Positions 8,488-16,564 are shown, counted from the first letter of the stretch. The stretch: DNA of 64,000 nt from Deltaproteobacteria bacterium (GCA_016703535.1 JADJBV010000001.1:2396001-2460000); one strand, 5' to 3'. Numbers and translations: made by a program. The notes: generated from the sequence alone by a model not told the origin.

Positions 8488-9051
8488 CTAAACGCGCAGA
8501 CCCCGCTCCACTTCGAGCAAGAAGGTCTTGTGGGCCTCCTTACTCTCGTCGAGGAAGTCCGAGAGGCTCCGGGCGTGGTCGTCCTCTTTCCAGTAGGTCG
8601 GGTCCACCTTCTCCAGGATGATCTTCAGCCGCTCGCCCATCGCGATCACCTGCTCGGCGAACTTGCCGACCTTGATCGCCGCCTGCTGGAGCAACAGCTC
8701 GTCAGGCTCGTAAGGATCGCCAGAGAAGAACGAGATAAAGACGTCGTCTCCGGTGGGCTCGAACAACACGCCGTATTCGCTTTCGCCGAACAGCGCGGTC
8801 TCGGGCTCACCATCGATGATGTAGCGCACTGCGCGCACCACCGCCGTCAGAAGTGGAAGGATTGGGTCAGACTTTCTCGGCACCAGTTCCTTGCCACCGC
8901 GGGTGAAGGTGAGCGCTCCATACAGGCTCGACGCCTGTAGGCGGCTCGCGTGTTGGCCAATCTCCGCGACCAGCTTACTGCTGGGCATCGCGGGCACACC
9001 TTCCTCCGGGTCGCCAAGGTAGACGACGAAGTCCAATTCGAGGCTGCTCAT
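8488..9051 (-). CDS. Hypothetical cytoplasmic protein
   Basis: A 187-residue protein of unknown function; the ATG at 9051 gives MSSLELDFVVYLGDPEEGVP. It has no signal or membrane segment. It looks like an alpha/beta protein with an acidic central part (EPTGDDVFISFFSGDPYEPDE) and a helical C-terminal third (KVGKFAEQVIAMGERLKIIL, then FLDESKEAHKTFLLEVERGL). Its base composition appears less GC-biased than its neighbours (for example ATA, AGA and ACG codons), which could mean more recent acquisition. The gene stands alone, 56 bases from the Roadblock-like gene on the same strand. Confidence 0.6.
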   Translation of the reverse strand: MSSLELDFVVYLGDPEEGVPAMPSSKLVAEIGQHASRLQASSLYGALTFTRGGKELVPRKSDPILPLLTAVVRAVRYIIDGEPETALFGESEYGVLFEPTGDDVFISFFSGDPYEPDELLLQQAAIKVGKFAEQVIAMGERLKIILEKVDPTYWKEDDHARSLSDFLDESKEAHKTFLLEVERGLRV

Positions 9052-9106
9052 CGCGCCCCTCGAATCGTTGCACTCATGATGTCGAGGGTTAACACAGCCA
9101 GGCGCC

Positions 9107-9541
9107 CTATGCCACGTGTTCAGCAAGTTGTGCGGCCGCGGCCAAAAGATGCCGCTCGGCCACGGCCCGGACCGCGGGCCTCGAGAGGACCAGGACCAGG
9201 TAAAAATCGTTGGGCAGGCGCTGGATCAACAGCTCGATCGCCGCATATCGGAGGCACAGGGTCCTCAGCTCCCCCGCCCCCCGGGCCCGACCCCGATCGC
9301 CAAAAAGCCGCAGCAGGGCGCAGGGCTCAGCGCCTCCCAGCCGGACCAAAAACTCGCCCACGGGCATGGTCAAGGCCAGAGCCTTGGGCACGTGGTCCTT
9401 GGCCCGGGCCGCGGCCTCCGGGGGCGGCGGCACCGGCCCCAGGGCGCTGACCACGGTCTCCCCTTCGAAGTCGCACAACACCGCGCCGATCGCGGTCGGG
9501 ACCGCGCCGCACAGGGCCACCAGGGGTTGAGACAGGTCCAT
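9107..9541 (-). CDS. Roadblock/LC7-like domain protein
   Basis: A 144-residue protein with the look of a Roadblock/LC7 fold: AIGAVLCDFEGETVVSA at residues 17-33, a central helix (LRTLCLRYAAIELLIQRL) and the closing strand-helix FYLVLVLSRPAVRAVAERHLL. Such proteins include MglB, the GTPase-activating partner of the polarity GTPase MglA in myxobacteria, but many others act in unrelated GTPase systems. No GTPase gene is adjacent. Its ATG overlaps the upstream stop as TGATG, so it is coupled to the M17-N-like gene and lies at the end of the rib/nusB operon. The family assignment is by pattern only. Confidence 0.6.
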   Translation of the reverse strand: MDLSQPLVALCGAVPTAIGAVLCDFEGETVVSALGPVPPPPEAAARAKDHVPKALALTMPVGEFLVRLGGAEPCALLRLFGDRGRARGAGELRTLCLRYAAIELLIQRLPNDFYLVLVLSRPAVRAVAERHLLAAAAQLAEHVA

Positions 9542-10077
9542 CAAGGCGCCAGGCTGAGCCCCGCATCGCTGGCCGCGCCCTGTAGGCGGGCTTTGGCCTG
9601 GCTCAGCTCACCTTGGGCCTCGAGCAGGACCACCTCGGTGAAGGGTTGCTCCATGCTCCCCACCGCCGACAGCCAGCGGGCCAAGACCTCCGGCGCCGAA
9701 AAGAGGCCCGCGTGGGGCGGCGCGATGGTCACCGCCACCCGCTCGACGCCCGCGCCCCGGAGGGAATCCAAGGTCGGAGCGAAGAGCACCTTCAACCCGT
9801 CATCCACCCGGGCCTTGGGCATGCCCAAGCCGTACAAAAACACCCGGGCCGCGCCGATCCGGCCCTGGCTGGGCATCAGGAGCGCCTCACCCGGCAGGCC
9901 ACCAAACCGCCCCGACTTGAGGAGCCGGGCCAAACGCCCCGAGAGGCGCCAGTCCACCATCCCGGGCACGGATCGGGGCTGGGCCCGCTCAGAATAGAAG
10001 TAGATCACCAAGGCCTCGACCGAAAGGTGATCGAGGGAGGGGCAGTCGCCGGGCTGGATCCGGACCTGCGTGCCCAC
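9541..10077 (-). CDS. Leucyl-aminopeptidase N-terminal-like domain protein
   Basis: A 178-residue protein resembling the N-terminal, macrodomain-like part of M17 leucyl aminopeptidases (VEALVIYFYSERAQPRSVPG, then LMPSQGRIGAARVFLYGLG and VERVAVTIAPPHAGLF). The metal-binding peptidase domain is absent, so it is not a peptidase. It starts with GTG at 10077, one base after the nusB stop, with GGAAG just upstream. It overlaps the Roadblock-like gene, which suggests the two work together. The family is sometimes seen alone in myxobacteria; its ligand is unknown. Confidence 0.58.
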   Translation of the reverse strand: MGTQVRIQPGDCPSLDHLSVEALVIYFYSERAQPRSVPGMVDWRLSGRLARLLKSGRFGGLPGEALLMPSQGRIGAARVFLYGLGMPKARVDDGLKVLFAPTLDSLRGAGVERVAVTIAPPHAGLFSAPEVLARWLSAVGSMEQPFTEVVLLEAQGELSQAKARLQGAASDAGLSLAP

Positions 10078-10078
10078 C

Positions 10079-10549
10079 TTACTTCCCGATCCGGTCGAGG
10101 ATGCCGTTGACGAAGGCGCTCGATCCTTCGGTGCCGAATAACTTGGCCAACTCGACGGCCTCGTTGATCGCGACCTTCCGCGGCACCTCGGCCGACTCGT
10201 GGAGCAGCTCGTAGGCGCCGAGGCGGAGGAGGTTGCGATCGACCAGGGCCATCCGCTCCAGGCGCCAGTTCTGGGAGATCTTCTGGAGCACCTGGTCCAG
10301 CTCTTCCCGGTGGTGGATCACGCCTCGGGCCAACCGCTCCGCATAACCGCGGGCCTCGGCGTCCTCGGGCTCCACCTGGTAGCTCTCCAGCTCACCCGGG
10401 GGCAAATAGGACGGCGGGGGATCGAGGGCCTCACCTTTGCCGAAGCTCTCAAAAAAACGGGCGACCGCCGCGTCCGGCCACTGGCCGGCTTGATCCATCC
10501 CGTAGAGCATCATCAGCGCGTATTCCCGCGCTTTCCGCCGCGCACCCAT
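10079..10549 (-). CDS. nusB: Transcription antitermination factor NusB
   Basis: NusB binds boxA RNA with NusE (S10) and promotes antitermination on rRNA operons. It is 156 residues, usual for the family. The N-terminal helix ARRKAREYALMMLYGMDQAG and the C-terminal block RNLLRLGAYELLHESAEVPR, KVAINEAVELAKLFG and FVNGILDRIGK are characteristic. An insertion near residues 40-60 (DPPPSYLPPGELESYQVEPE) is Pro-rich and longer than usual. It follows ribH by 18 bases; the ribH-nusB order is common in bacteria and supports the operon. Confidence 0.93.
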   Translation of the reverse strand: MGARRKAREYALMMLYGMDQAGQWPDAAVARFFESFGKGEALDPPPSYLPPGELESYQVEPEDAEARGYAERLARGVIHHREELDQVLQKISQNWRLERMALVDRNLLRLGAYELLHESAEVPRKVAINEAVELAKLFGTEGSSAFVNGILDRIGK

Positions 10550-10567
10550 CGCCGTCTTCTCCGCCTC

Positions 10568-11029
10568 TCAGCCCAAGCTCTTCTTCAGGTTGGCCATCTC
10601 GATCGCCGCCAAGGCCGCGTCCCAGCCCTTGTTGCCGTGTTTGGTACCGGCCCGCTCGATCGCTTGTTCGATGGTGTCGGTGGTCAAGACCCCCAGAGAC
10701 ACCGGCACGCCGCTGTCCATCTGCACGTGGGCCGCGCCTTTGGTGACCTCGGCCGCCACGTAGTCGAAGTGGGGCGTGCCACCGCGGATCACGCAGCCGA
10801 GGGCGATGATCGCGTCGACCTTCTTTTCGGCCATCCATTGGATCGCCAGCGGGATCTCCCAGCTGCCAGGCACCCGCGCGATCTCGAAGGCCGAGTCCTG
10901 GGCTCCATGTCGCCGCAGACAATCCAAGGCGCCCTCCAACAACTTTTCGGTGATCAGGCTGTTGAAGCGCCCCACCACCAAGCCGAAGCGGATCCCATTG
11001 GCCGACAGCTGTCCTTCGTAGCTCTTCAT
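10568..11029 (-). CDS. ribH: 6,7-dimethyl-8-ribityllumazine synthase
   Basis: Condenses 5-amino-6-ribitylaminouracil with 3,4-dihydroxy-2-butanone 4-phosphate to lumazine, the last step but one of riboflavin synthesis. The protein is 153 residues, normal. Motifs seen are VVGRFNSLITEKLLEGAL, VPGSWEIP, the phosphate-binding region GCVIRGGTPHFDYV and the GVLTTDT segment with its neighbouring AIERAG. It usually assembles as a pentamer or 60-mer shell around riboflavin synthase, whose gene is nearby. It lies between ribBX and nusB in one transcript. Confidence 0.95.
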   Translation of the reverse strand: MKSYEGQLSANGIRFGLVVGRFNSLITEKLLEGALDCLRRHGAQDSAFEIARVPGSWEIPLAIQWMAEKKVDAIIALGCVIRGGTPHFDYVAAEVTKGAAHVQMDSGVPVSLGVLTTDTIEQAIERAGTKHGNKGWDAALAAIEMANLKKSLG

Positions 11030-11041
11030 CGCCCTATCCTC

Positions 11042-12178
11042 TCAGGTCGGATCCCGCACCGGCAGCGGCACCCGTGCGTCCAGCTCCAGCCCGTAGCCCT
11101 CCAGGCCGACGATCCGGAACTCGTTGTTGCTCATGATGCGGAAGCGGCGCACGCCCAGCGACTTCAGGATCTGGGCGCCGGTGCCGAACTCTCGCAGATC
11201 GAGGCGGGTCCCGACCCGGTGGTAAACCGGTGGGGCCTCTTCTTCGTCGCCGATGCGCTGGAGCCGTTTGGACAAGGTCGACCCCGGCACGTGACGCAGC
11301 AGGTACACGAAGACCCCGGCCTCTTCTTTGGCGATCTGATCGAGGGCCGCCCGCATCTCGGCCCCGCCCCCCGAAAGCACCAGGCCGATCAGGTCGGCCG
11401 GCATATCGATCGACTGGACCCGGGCCAACACCGACTTTTCGGGATCGATGGTCCCCTTGATCACCGCCAAGTGTTCCAGGCCGTCGGTCTCGGACCGCAA
11501 CACCTTCACCGTCAGCTCACCCCACTCGGGGGTCTTGAGCTTGCGTTCGACGACGGTCTCCACGAGCTGCTCGTGCTGGAGCCGGTATTCGATCAGCTCG
11601 GCGATGGTGACGATCCGCAGGTGGTGCTCTTTGGCGAAGAGCTCGAGTTCAGGGCGTCGGGCCATGGTGCCATCGACGTTCATGATCTCGCAGATCACGC
11701 CGGCCGGCTTCAGGCCCGCCAACTTGGAGAGATCGACCGAACCTTCGGTTTGACCGGTGCGGACCAAGACGCCGCCGTTCCTGGCGCGGATCGGGAACAC
11801 GTGGCCCGGGGTGACCAGATCATCGGGGGCCGCGCCTTCTTTGACCGCGGCCAAGATGGTGGTGGCCCGGTCGGCGGCGCTGATGCCGGTGGAGACGCCC
11901 TGCCGCGCCTCGATCGAGACCGTGAAGCCGGTCTGAAACGCCGAGGTGTTGCGCTCGACCATCATCGGCAGCTGCAGCTGGCGGATCTTGTCTTCGGTCA
12001 AGGTCAGGCAGATCAGCCCTCGGGCGTGCACGGCCATGAAGTTGATCGCCTCGGGCGTCACCTTCTCGGCCGCCATACAGAGGTCGCCTTCGTTTTCGCG
12101 ATCTTCGTCGTCGACGAGGATCACCATCTTGCCCTGCGCGATGTCTTCGATCGCGCCTTTTACGTTCTCCAGCGACAC
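11042..12178 (-). CDS. ribB: DHBP synthase with degenerate GTP cyclohydrolase II domain
   Basis: Residues 1-200 are a complete 3,4-dihydroxy-2-butanone 4-phosphate synthase: DDEDRENEGDL, GLICLTLT, GISAADRATTI and TPGHVFPI are all present. The C-terminal 170 residues align in length with GTP cyclohydrolase II but lack its zinc cysteines and the catalytic arginine motif: at the cysteine region the chain reads LARVQSIDMPADLIGLVL. This matches the RibB-X hybrid described in Proteobacteria, which makes the butanone only. GTP cyclohydrolase II must then be encoded elsewhere. The start is GTG at 12178. The gene is in the rib operon between ribE and ribH. Confidence 0.88.
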   Translation of the reverse strand: MSLENVKGAIEDIAQGKMVILVDDEDRENEGDLCMAAEKVTPEAINFMAVHARGLICLTLTEDKIRQLQLPMMVERNTSAFQTGFTVSIEARQGVSTGISAADRATTILAAVKEGAAPDDLVTPGHVFPIRARNGGVLVRTGQTEGSVDLSKLAGLKPAGVICEIMNVDGTMARRPELELFAKEHHLRIVTIAELIEYRLQHEQLVETVVERKLKTPEWGELTVKVLRSETDGLEHLAVIKGTIDPEKSVLARVQSIDMPADLIGLVLSGGGAEMRAALDQIAKEEAGVFVYLLRHVPGSTLSKRLQRIGDEEEAPPVYHRVGTRLDLREFGTGAQILKSLGVRRFRIMSNNEFRIVGLEGYGLELDARVPLPVRDPT

Positions 12179-12230
12179 GGTGTTGCTCCAGGGGGACAGC
12201 TATCGGGAATCGGTGCGGACTGGCAACCGC

Positions 12231-12884
12231 TCAAGTGAAGCCGTGTTCTTTGAGGAAGGCCTCGGTCAGGCCCGGCTTTGGCGCGGCTGCGGCGGGCTCG
12301 AGGAGGCCCGCCACGTAGCGGGCGATCAGGTCCGCCTCCAGGTTGACCAGGGTTCCCGCGGCCGCCCCGCGGATCGAGGTGACCGCCCAGGTGTGGGGGA
12401 TGATCGAGATCGAGAAGGCGCCGTTCTCGCGACCCGTGATGGTCAAGGAGATCCCATCGACCGCGATCGAACCCCGGGGGACCGCCAAACGCAGCAGCTC
12501 CTCGGGCGCCTCGATCCAGAGATCCCAGGCGTTCTCTCGTTGGGCCACGCTCCGGACCCGGCCGACCGCGTCGACGTGGCCTTGCACCAAGTGGCCGCCC
12601 AAGCGGGTGGCCAAGGTGGCGGAACGCTCCAGGTTGACCGGGGCCCCAACCGAAAGTCGCCCAATCGTGGTGCGCTCCAAGGTCTCGGGGCCCGCGTCGA
12701 CGCTGAAGGTGTCACCCTCGATCCGGGTGGCGGTGAGGCAAACGCCGTTGGTGGCGATCGAGTCGCCCAGCTTGACCCCGCCGTCCCGGGCGAAGTTGGC
12801 CTGGAGCACCAGGACCCGCCCGCCGGCCGCCCCAGGTCGGGAAGCCACCACGCGGCCCAGCTCTTCGATCAGCCCGGTAAACAC
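12231..12884 (-). CDS. ribE: Riboflavin synthase alpha subunit
   Basis: Dismutates two lumazine molecules into riboflavin. It is 217 residues with the two-fold internal repeat of the family: MFTGLIEELGRVV and GVCLTAT in the first half, HLVQGHVDAVGRV and GSIAVDGISLTI in the second. It starts with GTG at 12884. A tail of about 20 residues after LEPAAAAPKPG (LTEAFLKEHGFT) is an extra helix. The gene lies 33 bases downstream of ribD and 52 bases upstream of ribBX. Confidence 0.95.
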   Translation of the reverse strand: MFTGLIEELGRVVASRPGAAGGRVLVLQANFARDGGVKLGDSIATNGVCLTATRIEGDTFSVDAGPETLERTTIGRLSVGAPVNLERSATLATRLGGHLVQGHVDAVGRVRSVAQRENAWDLWIEAPEELLRLAVPRGSIAVDGISLTITGRENGAFSISIIPHTWAVTSIRGAAAGTLVNLEADLIARYVAGLLEPAAAAPKPGLTEAFLKEHGFT

Positions 12885-12917
12885 GGGCCGAAGTAGATCC
12901 CGAGGATCCGGCCCTGG

Positions 12918-14009
12918 CTACCGCGGATAACCCTCAATCAGGAGATCGGGCCCCAGGGCACGCCACCGAACGTCCAAAAGCCGGGGCGCTTTTTTGAGCT
13001 TGGCCACCCCGCCCCCGCCGATCGGCCCCTTGGCCGCCTCCCCGCCGATCAAGAGCGGCGCGTAGAAGAACGCGACCTTGTCGACCAGGCCGGCGTCGAA
13101 GAAGGCGCCGTGCACCTGACTGCCGCCTTCGACCAGGAGGCTGTTGAGCTCCCGGGCGTGGAGGGCCTTGAGCATCCGCAGCAGATCGACCCGCCCGGAG
13201 CGGTTGGCTTTGACGTTGAGGATCGCCACGCCCTTCTTCTCGAGCCGGCGCCGACGAGCGGCGCTTGCGTCGTGGGTGGTGACGAGCAAGGTCGGCACCG
13301 TGCGGGCGGTCTTCACCAGACGCGACTCGAGGGGCGTCCGCAGCTGGCTGTCGAGCACCACCCGCAGGGGGTTGCGGCTGCCGGCCAACCGCACCGTGAG
13401 CTCGGGATCGTCGGCCAACACCGTGCCGACGCCCACCAAGATGGCGTCGTAGCGATCCCGCAGCCGATGCACCTCACCCCGGGCCTCTTCGCCGGTCAGG
13501 TACTTGCTTTCGCCCTTTTTGGTCGCGATCCGTCCGTCGAGGGACATCGCCGCCTTCAGCAGGACGAAGGGACGGCCCTCGACGATCGCCAGGTTGTAGG
13601 CCTCGTTGAGGCGGCGACAGTCGGCCTCCAGCACACCTTCGACGACCTCGACACCGGCGCTGCGGAGGCGAGCCACCCCTCGGCCCGCGACCTTCGGGTT
13701 GGGATCGCCGGCGCCCACCACCACGGTCTTGATCCCGGCGGCGATGATCGCCTCGGTGCAAGGACCGGTGCGGCCGTGGTGGTTGCAGGGCTCGAGGGTG
13801 GTGTAGAGGACCGAACCCTGGGCCCGGCCCCCCACCTGCTTCAAGGCCACGATCTCGGCGTGATCCAGGCCGGCCTTCTCGTGGAAGCCTTCGGCGATGA
13901 CCTGGCCGTCCCGGACGATCAACGCGCCCACCGCAGGGTTGGGAGTGGTGCGCCCCAGGCCTCGTTCGGCCAAGGTCAGGGCGCGCCGCATCAAGTCCTC
14001 GTAGCTCAC
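12918..14009 (-). CDS. ribD: Bifunctional riboflavin deaminase/reductase
   Basis: Deaminates 2,5-diamino-6-ribosylamino-pyrimidinone phosphate and then reduces the ribosyl chain. The N-terminal CMP/dCMP-deaminase-type domain has the zinc site HAEIVAL and EPCNHHGRTGPC. The reductase domain begins near residue 150 (VLLKAAMSLDGRIATKKGES) and includes LVEGGSQVHGAFFDAGLVD. At 363 residues it is normal length. The GTG start at 14009 overlaps the nrdR stop by four bases (GTGA). There is no FMN riboswitch in front because nrdR leads the operon without a gap. Confidence 0.95.
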   Translation of the reverse strand: MSYEDLMRRALTLAERGLGRTTPNPAVGALIVRDGQVIAEGFHEKAGLDHAEIVALKQVGGRAQGSVLYTTLEPCNHHGRTGPCTEAIIAAGIKTVVVGAGDPNPKVAGRGVARLRSAGVEVVEGVLEADCRRLNEAYNLAIVEGRPFVLLKAAMSLDGRIATKKGESKYLTGEEARGEVHRLRDRYDAILVGVGTVLADDPELTVRLAGSRNPLRVVLDSQLRTPLESRLVKTARTVPTLLVTTHDASAARRRRLEKKGVAILNVKANRSGRVDLLRMLKALHARELNSLLVEGGSQVHGAFFDAGLVDKVAFFYAPLLIGGEAAKGPIGGGGVAKLKKAPRLLDVRWRALGPDLLIEGYPR

Positions 14010-14488
14010 GGCGTGCTCGGGCTCTTGGTCCGCTGGCGGCGTTCGGTCAAGCGTTGCTCGAGCTCGGACGCGAAGCCCTCGAGGTCGAAGTCGCCGTACA
14101 ACGCGGCGTAGCGCAGGTAGGCCACGTCGTCGACGTCGGCCAAGCGCACCAACACCTCGTCCCGAATTTCTCCGGAGCTGACCTCTTTTTCGCCGGTCTC
14201 CTGCAGCTGCTTCTCGATGTCCTCGATCATCTGCTCGATGGTCTCGACCGGCACCGTCCGCTTTTCGCAGGCTTGCTGGACGCTCTGCACCAGCCGAGCG
14301 TGATCAAAAGGCTCACGGCGTTCGTCGCTGCGCACCACCTGAGGCAGGACCTCTTCGATTCGTTCGTAGGTGGTGAAGCGCTTGCTACAGTCGTTGCACT
14401 CGCGCCGGCGACGGATCACCTGGCCATCCTTGGACAGCCGGGAGTCGATCACCTTGTTCTCCATGTTCCCGCAAAAGGGACATTTCAT
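14006..14488 (-). CDS. nrdR: Transcriptional repressor NrdR
   Basis: ATP/dATP-sensing repressor of ribonucleotide reductase genes. It is 160 residues. The zinc ribbon uses C3, C6, C31 and C34 (MKCPFCGNMENK and ECNDCSKRFTTYER), followed by an ATP-cone domain (VVRSDERREPFDHARLVQSV). NrdR directly before ribD and then the rib-nusB genes is a common order in Proteobacteria. No NrdR boxes were searched for systematically and none was noticed. Upstream is the repeat-rich spacer to glyA, so the operon promoter should lie between about 14489 and 14650. Confidence 0.95.
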   Translation of the reverse strand: MKCPFCGNMENKVIDSRLSKDGQVIRRRRECNDCSKRFTTYERIEEVLPQVVRSDERREPFDHARLVQSVQQACEKRTVPVETIEQMIEDIEKQLQETGEKEVSSGEIRDEVLVRLADVDDVAYLRYAALYGDFDLEGFASELEQRLTERRQRTKSPSTP

Positions 14489-14708
14489 GGCGCGCTCCGA
14501 CCCACGCCGGAATCCCTATCCCGCCCCGAGCCGAAAACGCAATATAAAGTGGTCACCCCCCGGGTAGGACCACAAGCCAGCCGTTGCCGGCTGCCCTTTT
14601 CGGGGGAACGGGCTGGGGGCTTCGCGAGGGCGCTGGTGGTCCGGGGTCGTGGCTGGGGCTGAGGATGGCTTGCGGGTCCGGGCTGGCGCGGCGTGGTTGC
14701 GAGGCGTT

Positions 14709-14897
14709 GGGTTGCGCAAGGCGGGTTGCGGGCGCGGGTTGCGCAAGGCGGGTTGCGGGCGTGGGTTGCGCAAGGTGGGTTGCGGGCGTGGGTTGCGCAA
14801 GGTGGGTTGCGGGCGTGGGCTTCGCAAGGTGGGTTGCGGGCGTGGGCTTCGCAAGGTGGGTTGCGGGCGTGGGCTTCGCAAGGTGGGTTGCGAGCGC
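14709..14897. repeat. Seven tandem 27-bp repeats
   Basis: Seven head-to-tail units of exactly 27 bases start at 14709, 14736, 14763, 14790, 14817, 14844 and 14871. The first half of each unit is GGGTTGCGCAAG (GGGCTTCGCAAG in the last three) and the second half GGGTTGCGGGCGT, so the unit itself came from a doubled 12-14 base motif. Units differ at only a few positions, and variants are shared by adjacent copies, as expected for recent slippage or unequal exchange. There are no spacers, so this is not a CRISPR array. Confidence 0.93.
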
Positions 14898-14905
14898 TGA
14901 GGTGC

Positions 14906-15034
14906 GCTTCGGCTTTCGGCGGGGGGACCCTCTCCCTCGCGAACAGAGGGGCCCGTCCTGGGCCCCCTGTGGCCCCGACCCTCCTGCCCCAGACTGTTCG
15001 CTACGGGAGAGGGTCCCCCCGCCTACGCCGAAGC
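14906..15034. repeat. Large imperfect inverted repeat
   Basis: Arms of 41 bases at 14906-14946 and 14994-15034 are near-complementary. The core GGCGGGGGGACCCTCTCCC (19 bases) is perfect, as are the outer GCTTCGGC and inner GCGAACAG blocks. The loop of 47 bases is itself GC-rich (GGGGCCC and GGGCCCCC). The structure would form a very stable hairpin downstream of glyA. It could be a terminator or mRNA-stability element, or a miniature inverted-repeat element. No flanking duplication was recognised. Confidence 0.85.
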
Positions 15035-15047
15035 TGCGAGCGTGGGA

Positions 15048-15103
15048 GGAGCGGGGCTGAGGGAGCGGGGCTGAGGGAGCGGGGCTGAGGGAGCGGGGCT
15101 GAG
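15048..15103. repeat. Four tandem 14-bp repeats
   Basis: The unit GGAGCGGGGCTGAG is repeated about four times without a spacer, ending in the decayed copy AGAGG. It lies between the inverted repeat and the glyA stop at 15181. It is simple-sequence DNA of unknown role. Confidence 0.8.
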
Positions 15104-15180
15104 AGAGGCGTGAGGCTGGTGGCGTGAGGCTGGGGGCGTGGTGAACCTGGAGGCAGGTCCGCGGAGGGGAGCTGGGTGGC

Positions 15181-16413
15181 CTACCGAGTCCAGGCCTCGT
15201 AGAGCGGGAAAGACTTGCAGAACTCGTGGACCTCGTCCTTCACCTTCGGATCGCCCTGGATGGCGCGATCCATCAGGCCGACGATGGTCCGCATCTCGCC
15301 TTCTTTCATGCCGCGGGCTGTCAAAGCGGGGGTGCCGACCCGGACGCCAGAGGTCACGAAGGGTGACTCGGGATCGCCAGGGATCATGTTCTTGTTCACG
15401 GTAATTTCGGCCCTGGCCAGGGCCTCTTCGGCGGCTTTGCCGGTCATGCCCTTGGAGCGCATGTCGAGGAGCACCAGGTGGTTGTCCGTGCCGCCCGAGA
15501 TTAGTTTGTAGCCCTTGCTCAAGAAGCCCTCGGCCATGGCCTTGGCGTTCTTCACGATCTGCTGCTGGTACACCTTCCACTCCGGGCGCAGCGCTTCACC
15601 AAAGGCCACCGCCTTGGCGGCGATGACGTGCATCAGCGGGCCGCCCTGCATGCCGGGGAAGACGCGGCTGTTCACGACCTTGGCCTCGGCCTCCTTCATC
15701 ATCACCATGCCGCCCCTGGGACCGCGCAGGGTCTTGTGGGTGGTGGTGGTGACGAAGTCCGCGTAGGGCACCGGCGAGGGGTGTTCGCCGGCCGCCACCA
15801 AACCCGCGATATGGGCGATGTCAGTCATGAACTTGGCGCCGACCTCTTGCGCCATGCCGGCGAGCTTCTGGAAGTCGATGATCCGTGGGTAGGCCGAGGC
15901 CCCGGCGATCAAGAGCTTGGGGCGCACGTCGCGCAGGAGCCGGTGCACCTGATCGTAGTCGATGCGGTGGGTCTCGTGGTGCACGCCGTAGTGATGGGGC
16001 CGGTAGAGCCGCCCCGAGAAGTTGACCGGTGAGCCGTGGGTCAGGTGCCCGCCCTCGGACAAGGACATGGCGACGAAGGACTCGCCCGGCTCGAGCACCG
16101 AAAAGAAAACCGCCATGTTGGCCTGGGCCCCCGAGTGGGGCTGGACGTTGACCGCGTCGCAGCCGAACAAGGCCTTGGCCCGGGCGATGGCCAAGTTTTC
16201 GGCGACGTCCACGAACTGGCAGCCGCCGTAGTACCGTTTGCCGGGCAGACCTTCGGCGTACTTGTTGGTCAGCGGGGAGCCCAGGGCCTCCAGGACCGCC
16301 GGGCTGACGAAGTTTTCGCTGGCGATCAACTCCAGGCCCTCGGCTTGCCGGCGGACCTCCTTTTGGATCGCGTCGTAAACTTCGGGGTCTTGGGCCGAGA
16401 GGGCTTCGAACAT
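15181..16413 (-). CDS. glyA: Serine hydroxymethyltransferase
   Basis: PLP enzyme interconverting serine and glycine with transfer of a one-carbon unit to tetrahydrofolate. It is 410 residues and complete. The PLP lysine is K227 in TTTTHKTLRGPRGG; LIASENFVSPAVLEALGS and KRYYGGCQFVD near the N-terminus are family hallmarks. The ATG at 16413 is the only sensible start. It stands alone upstream of the repeat spacer, although nrdR and rib genes follow on the same strand and could be reached by readthrough. Confidence 0.96.
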   Translation of the reverse strand: MFEALSAQDPEVYDAIQKEVRRQAEGLELIASENFVSPAVLEALGSPLTNKYAEGLPGKRYYGGCQFVDVAENLAIARAKALFGCDAVNVQPHSGAQANMAVFFSVLEPGESFVAMSLSEGGHLTHGSPVNFSGRLYRPHHYGVHHETHRIDYDQVHRLLRDVRPKLLIAGASAYPRIIDFQKLAGMAQEVGAKFMTDIAHIAGLVAAGEHPSPVPYADFVTTTTHKTLRGPRGGMVMMKEAEAKVVNSRVFPGMQGGPLMHVIAAKAVAFGEALRPEWKVYQQQIVKNAKAMAEGFLSKGYKLISGGTDNHLVLLDMRSKGMTGKAAEEALARAEITVNKNMIPGDPESPFVTSGVRVGTPALTARGMKEGEMRTIVGLMDRAIQGDPKVKDEVHEFCKSFPLYEAWTR

Positions 16414-16564
16414 GGGCCTGGCTCATACCAACGCGGCCCGCCCGCTGTCACGGGCCTCGAGGGCCCGGCCCGCCGAAGCCGGCCGACCCCACCACGCCGC
16501 CGGGGCGGGCTGCGCGCCTTCAGCTTGTCGGAGTCTTGCAGTCCTGAACGTGGTTAGCTGGGCC

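Larger units (their letters stand above)
14489..15180. other. Gene-free repeat-rich spacer nrdR-glyA
   Basis: About 690 bases between nrdR and glyA, both on the minus strand, hold no convincing gene. Frames on both strands stay open across part of it only because the 27-bp unit is a multiple of three and free of stops; they code for low-complexity Arg/Gly or Pro/Arg repeats. From left to right it contains a unique stretch that probably carries the nrdR promoter, seven 27-bp units, a 41-bp imperfect inverted repeat and a set of 14-bp repeats just beyond the glyA stop. Confidence 0.75.

Noticed and set aside
10199..12238. Long plus-strand frame opposite nusB, ribH and ribB
   Set aside because: It is antisense to clearly identified riboflavin genes and has shadow-type composition.
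14489..14650. FMN riboswitch ahead of the riboflavin genes
   Set aside because: ribD overlaps nrdR with no leader, and the region before nrdR shows no RFN-type conserved blocks that I could find.
14709..14897. CRISPR array
   Set aside because: Units are directly adjacent with no unique spacers and there are no cas genes nearby.
14516..14900. Protein-coding genes with Pro/Arg or Gly/Arg repeats on both strands across the 27-bp array
   Set aside because: Several frames on both strands are open at once, which follows from a 27-base unit without stops, not from coding.
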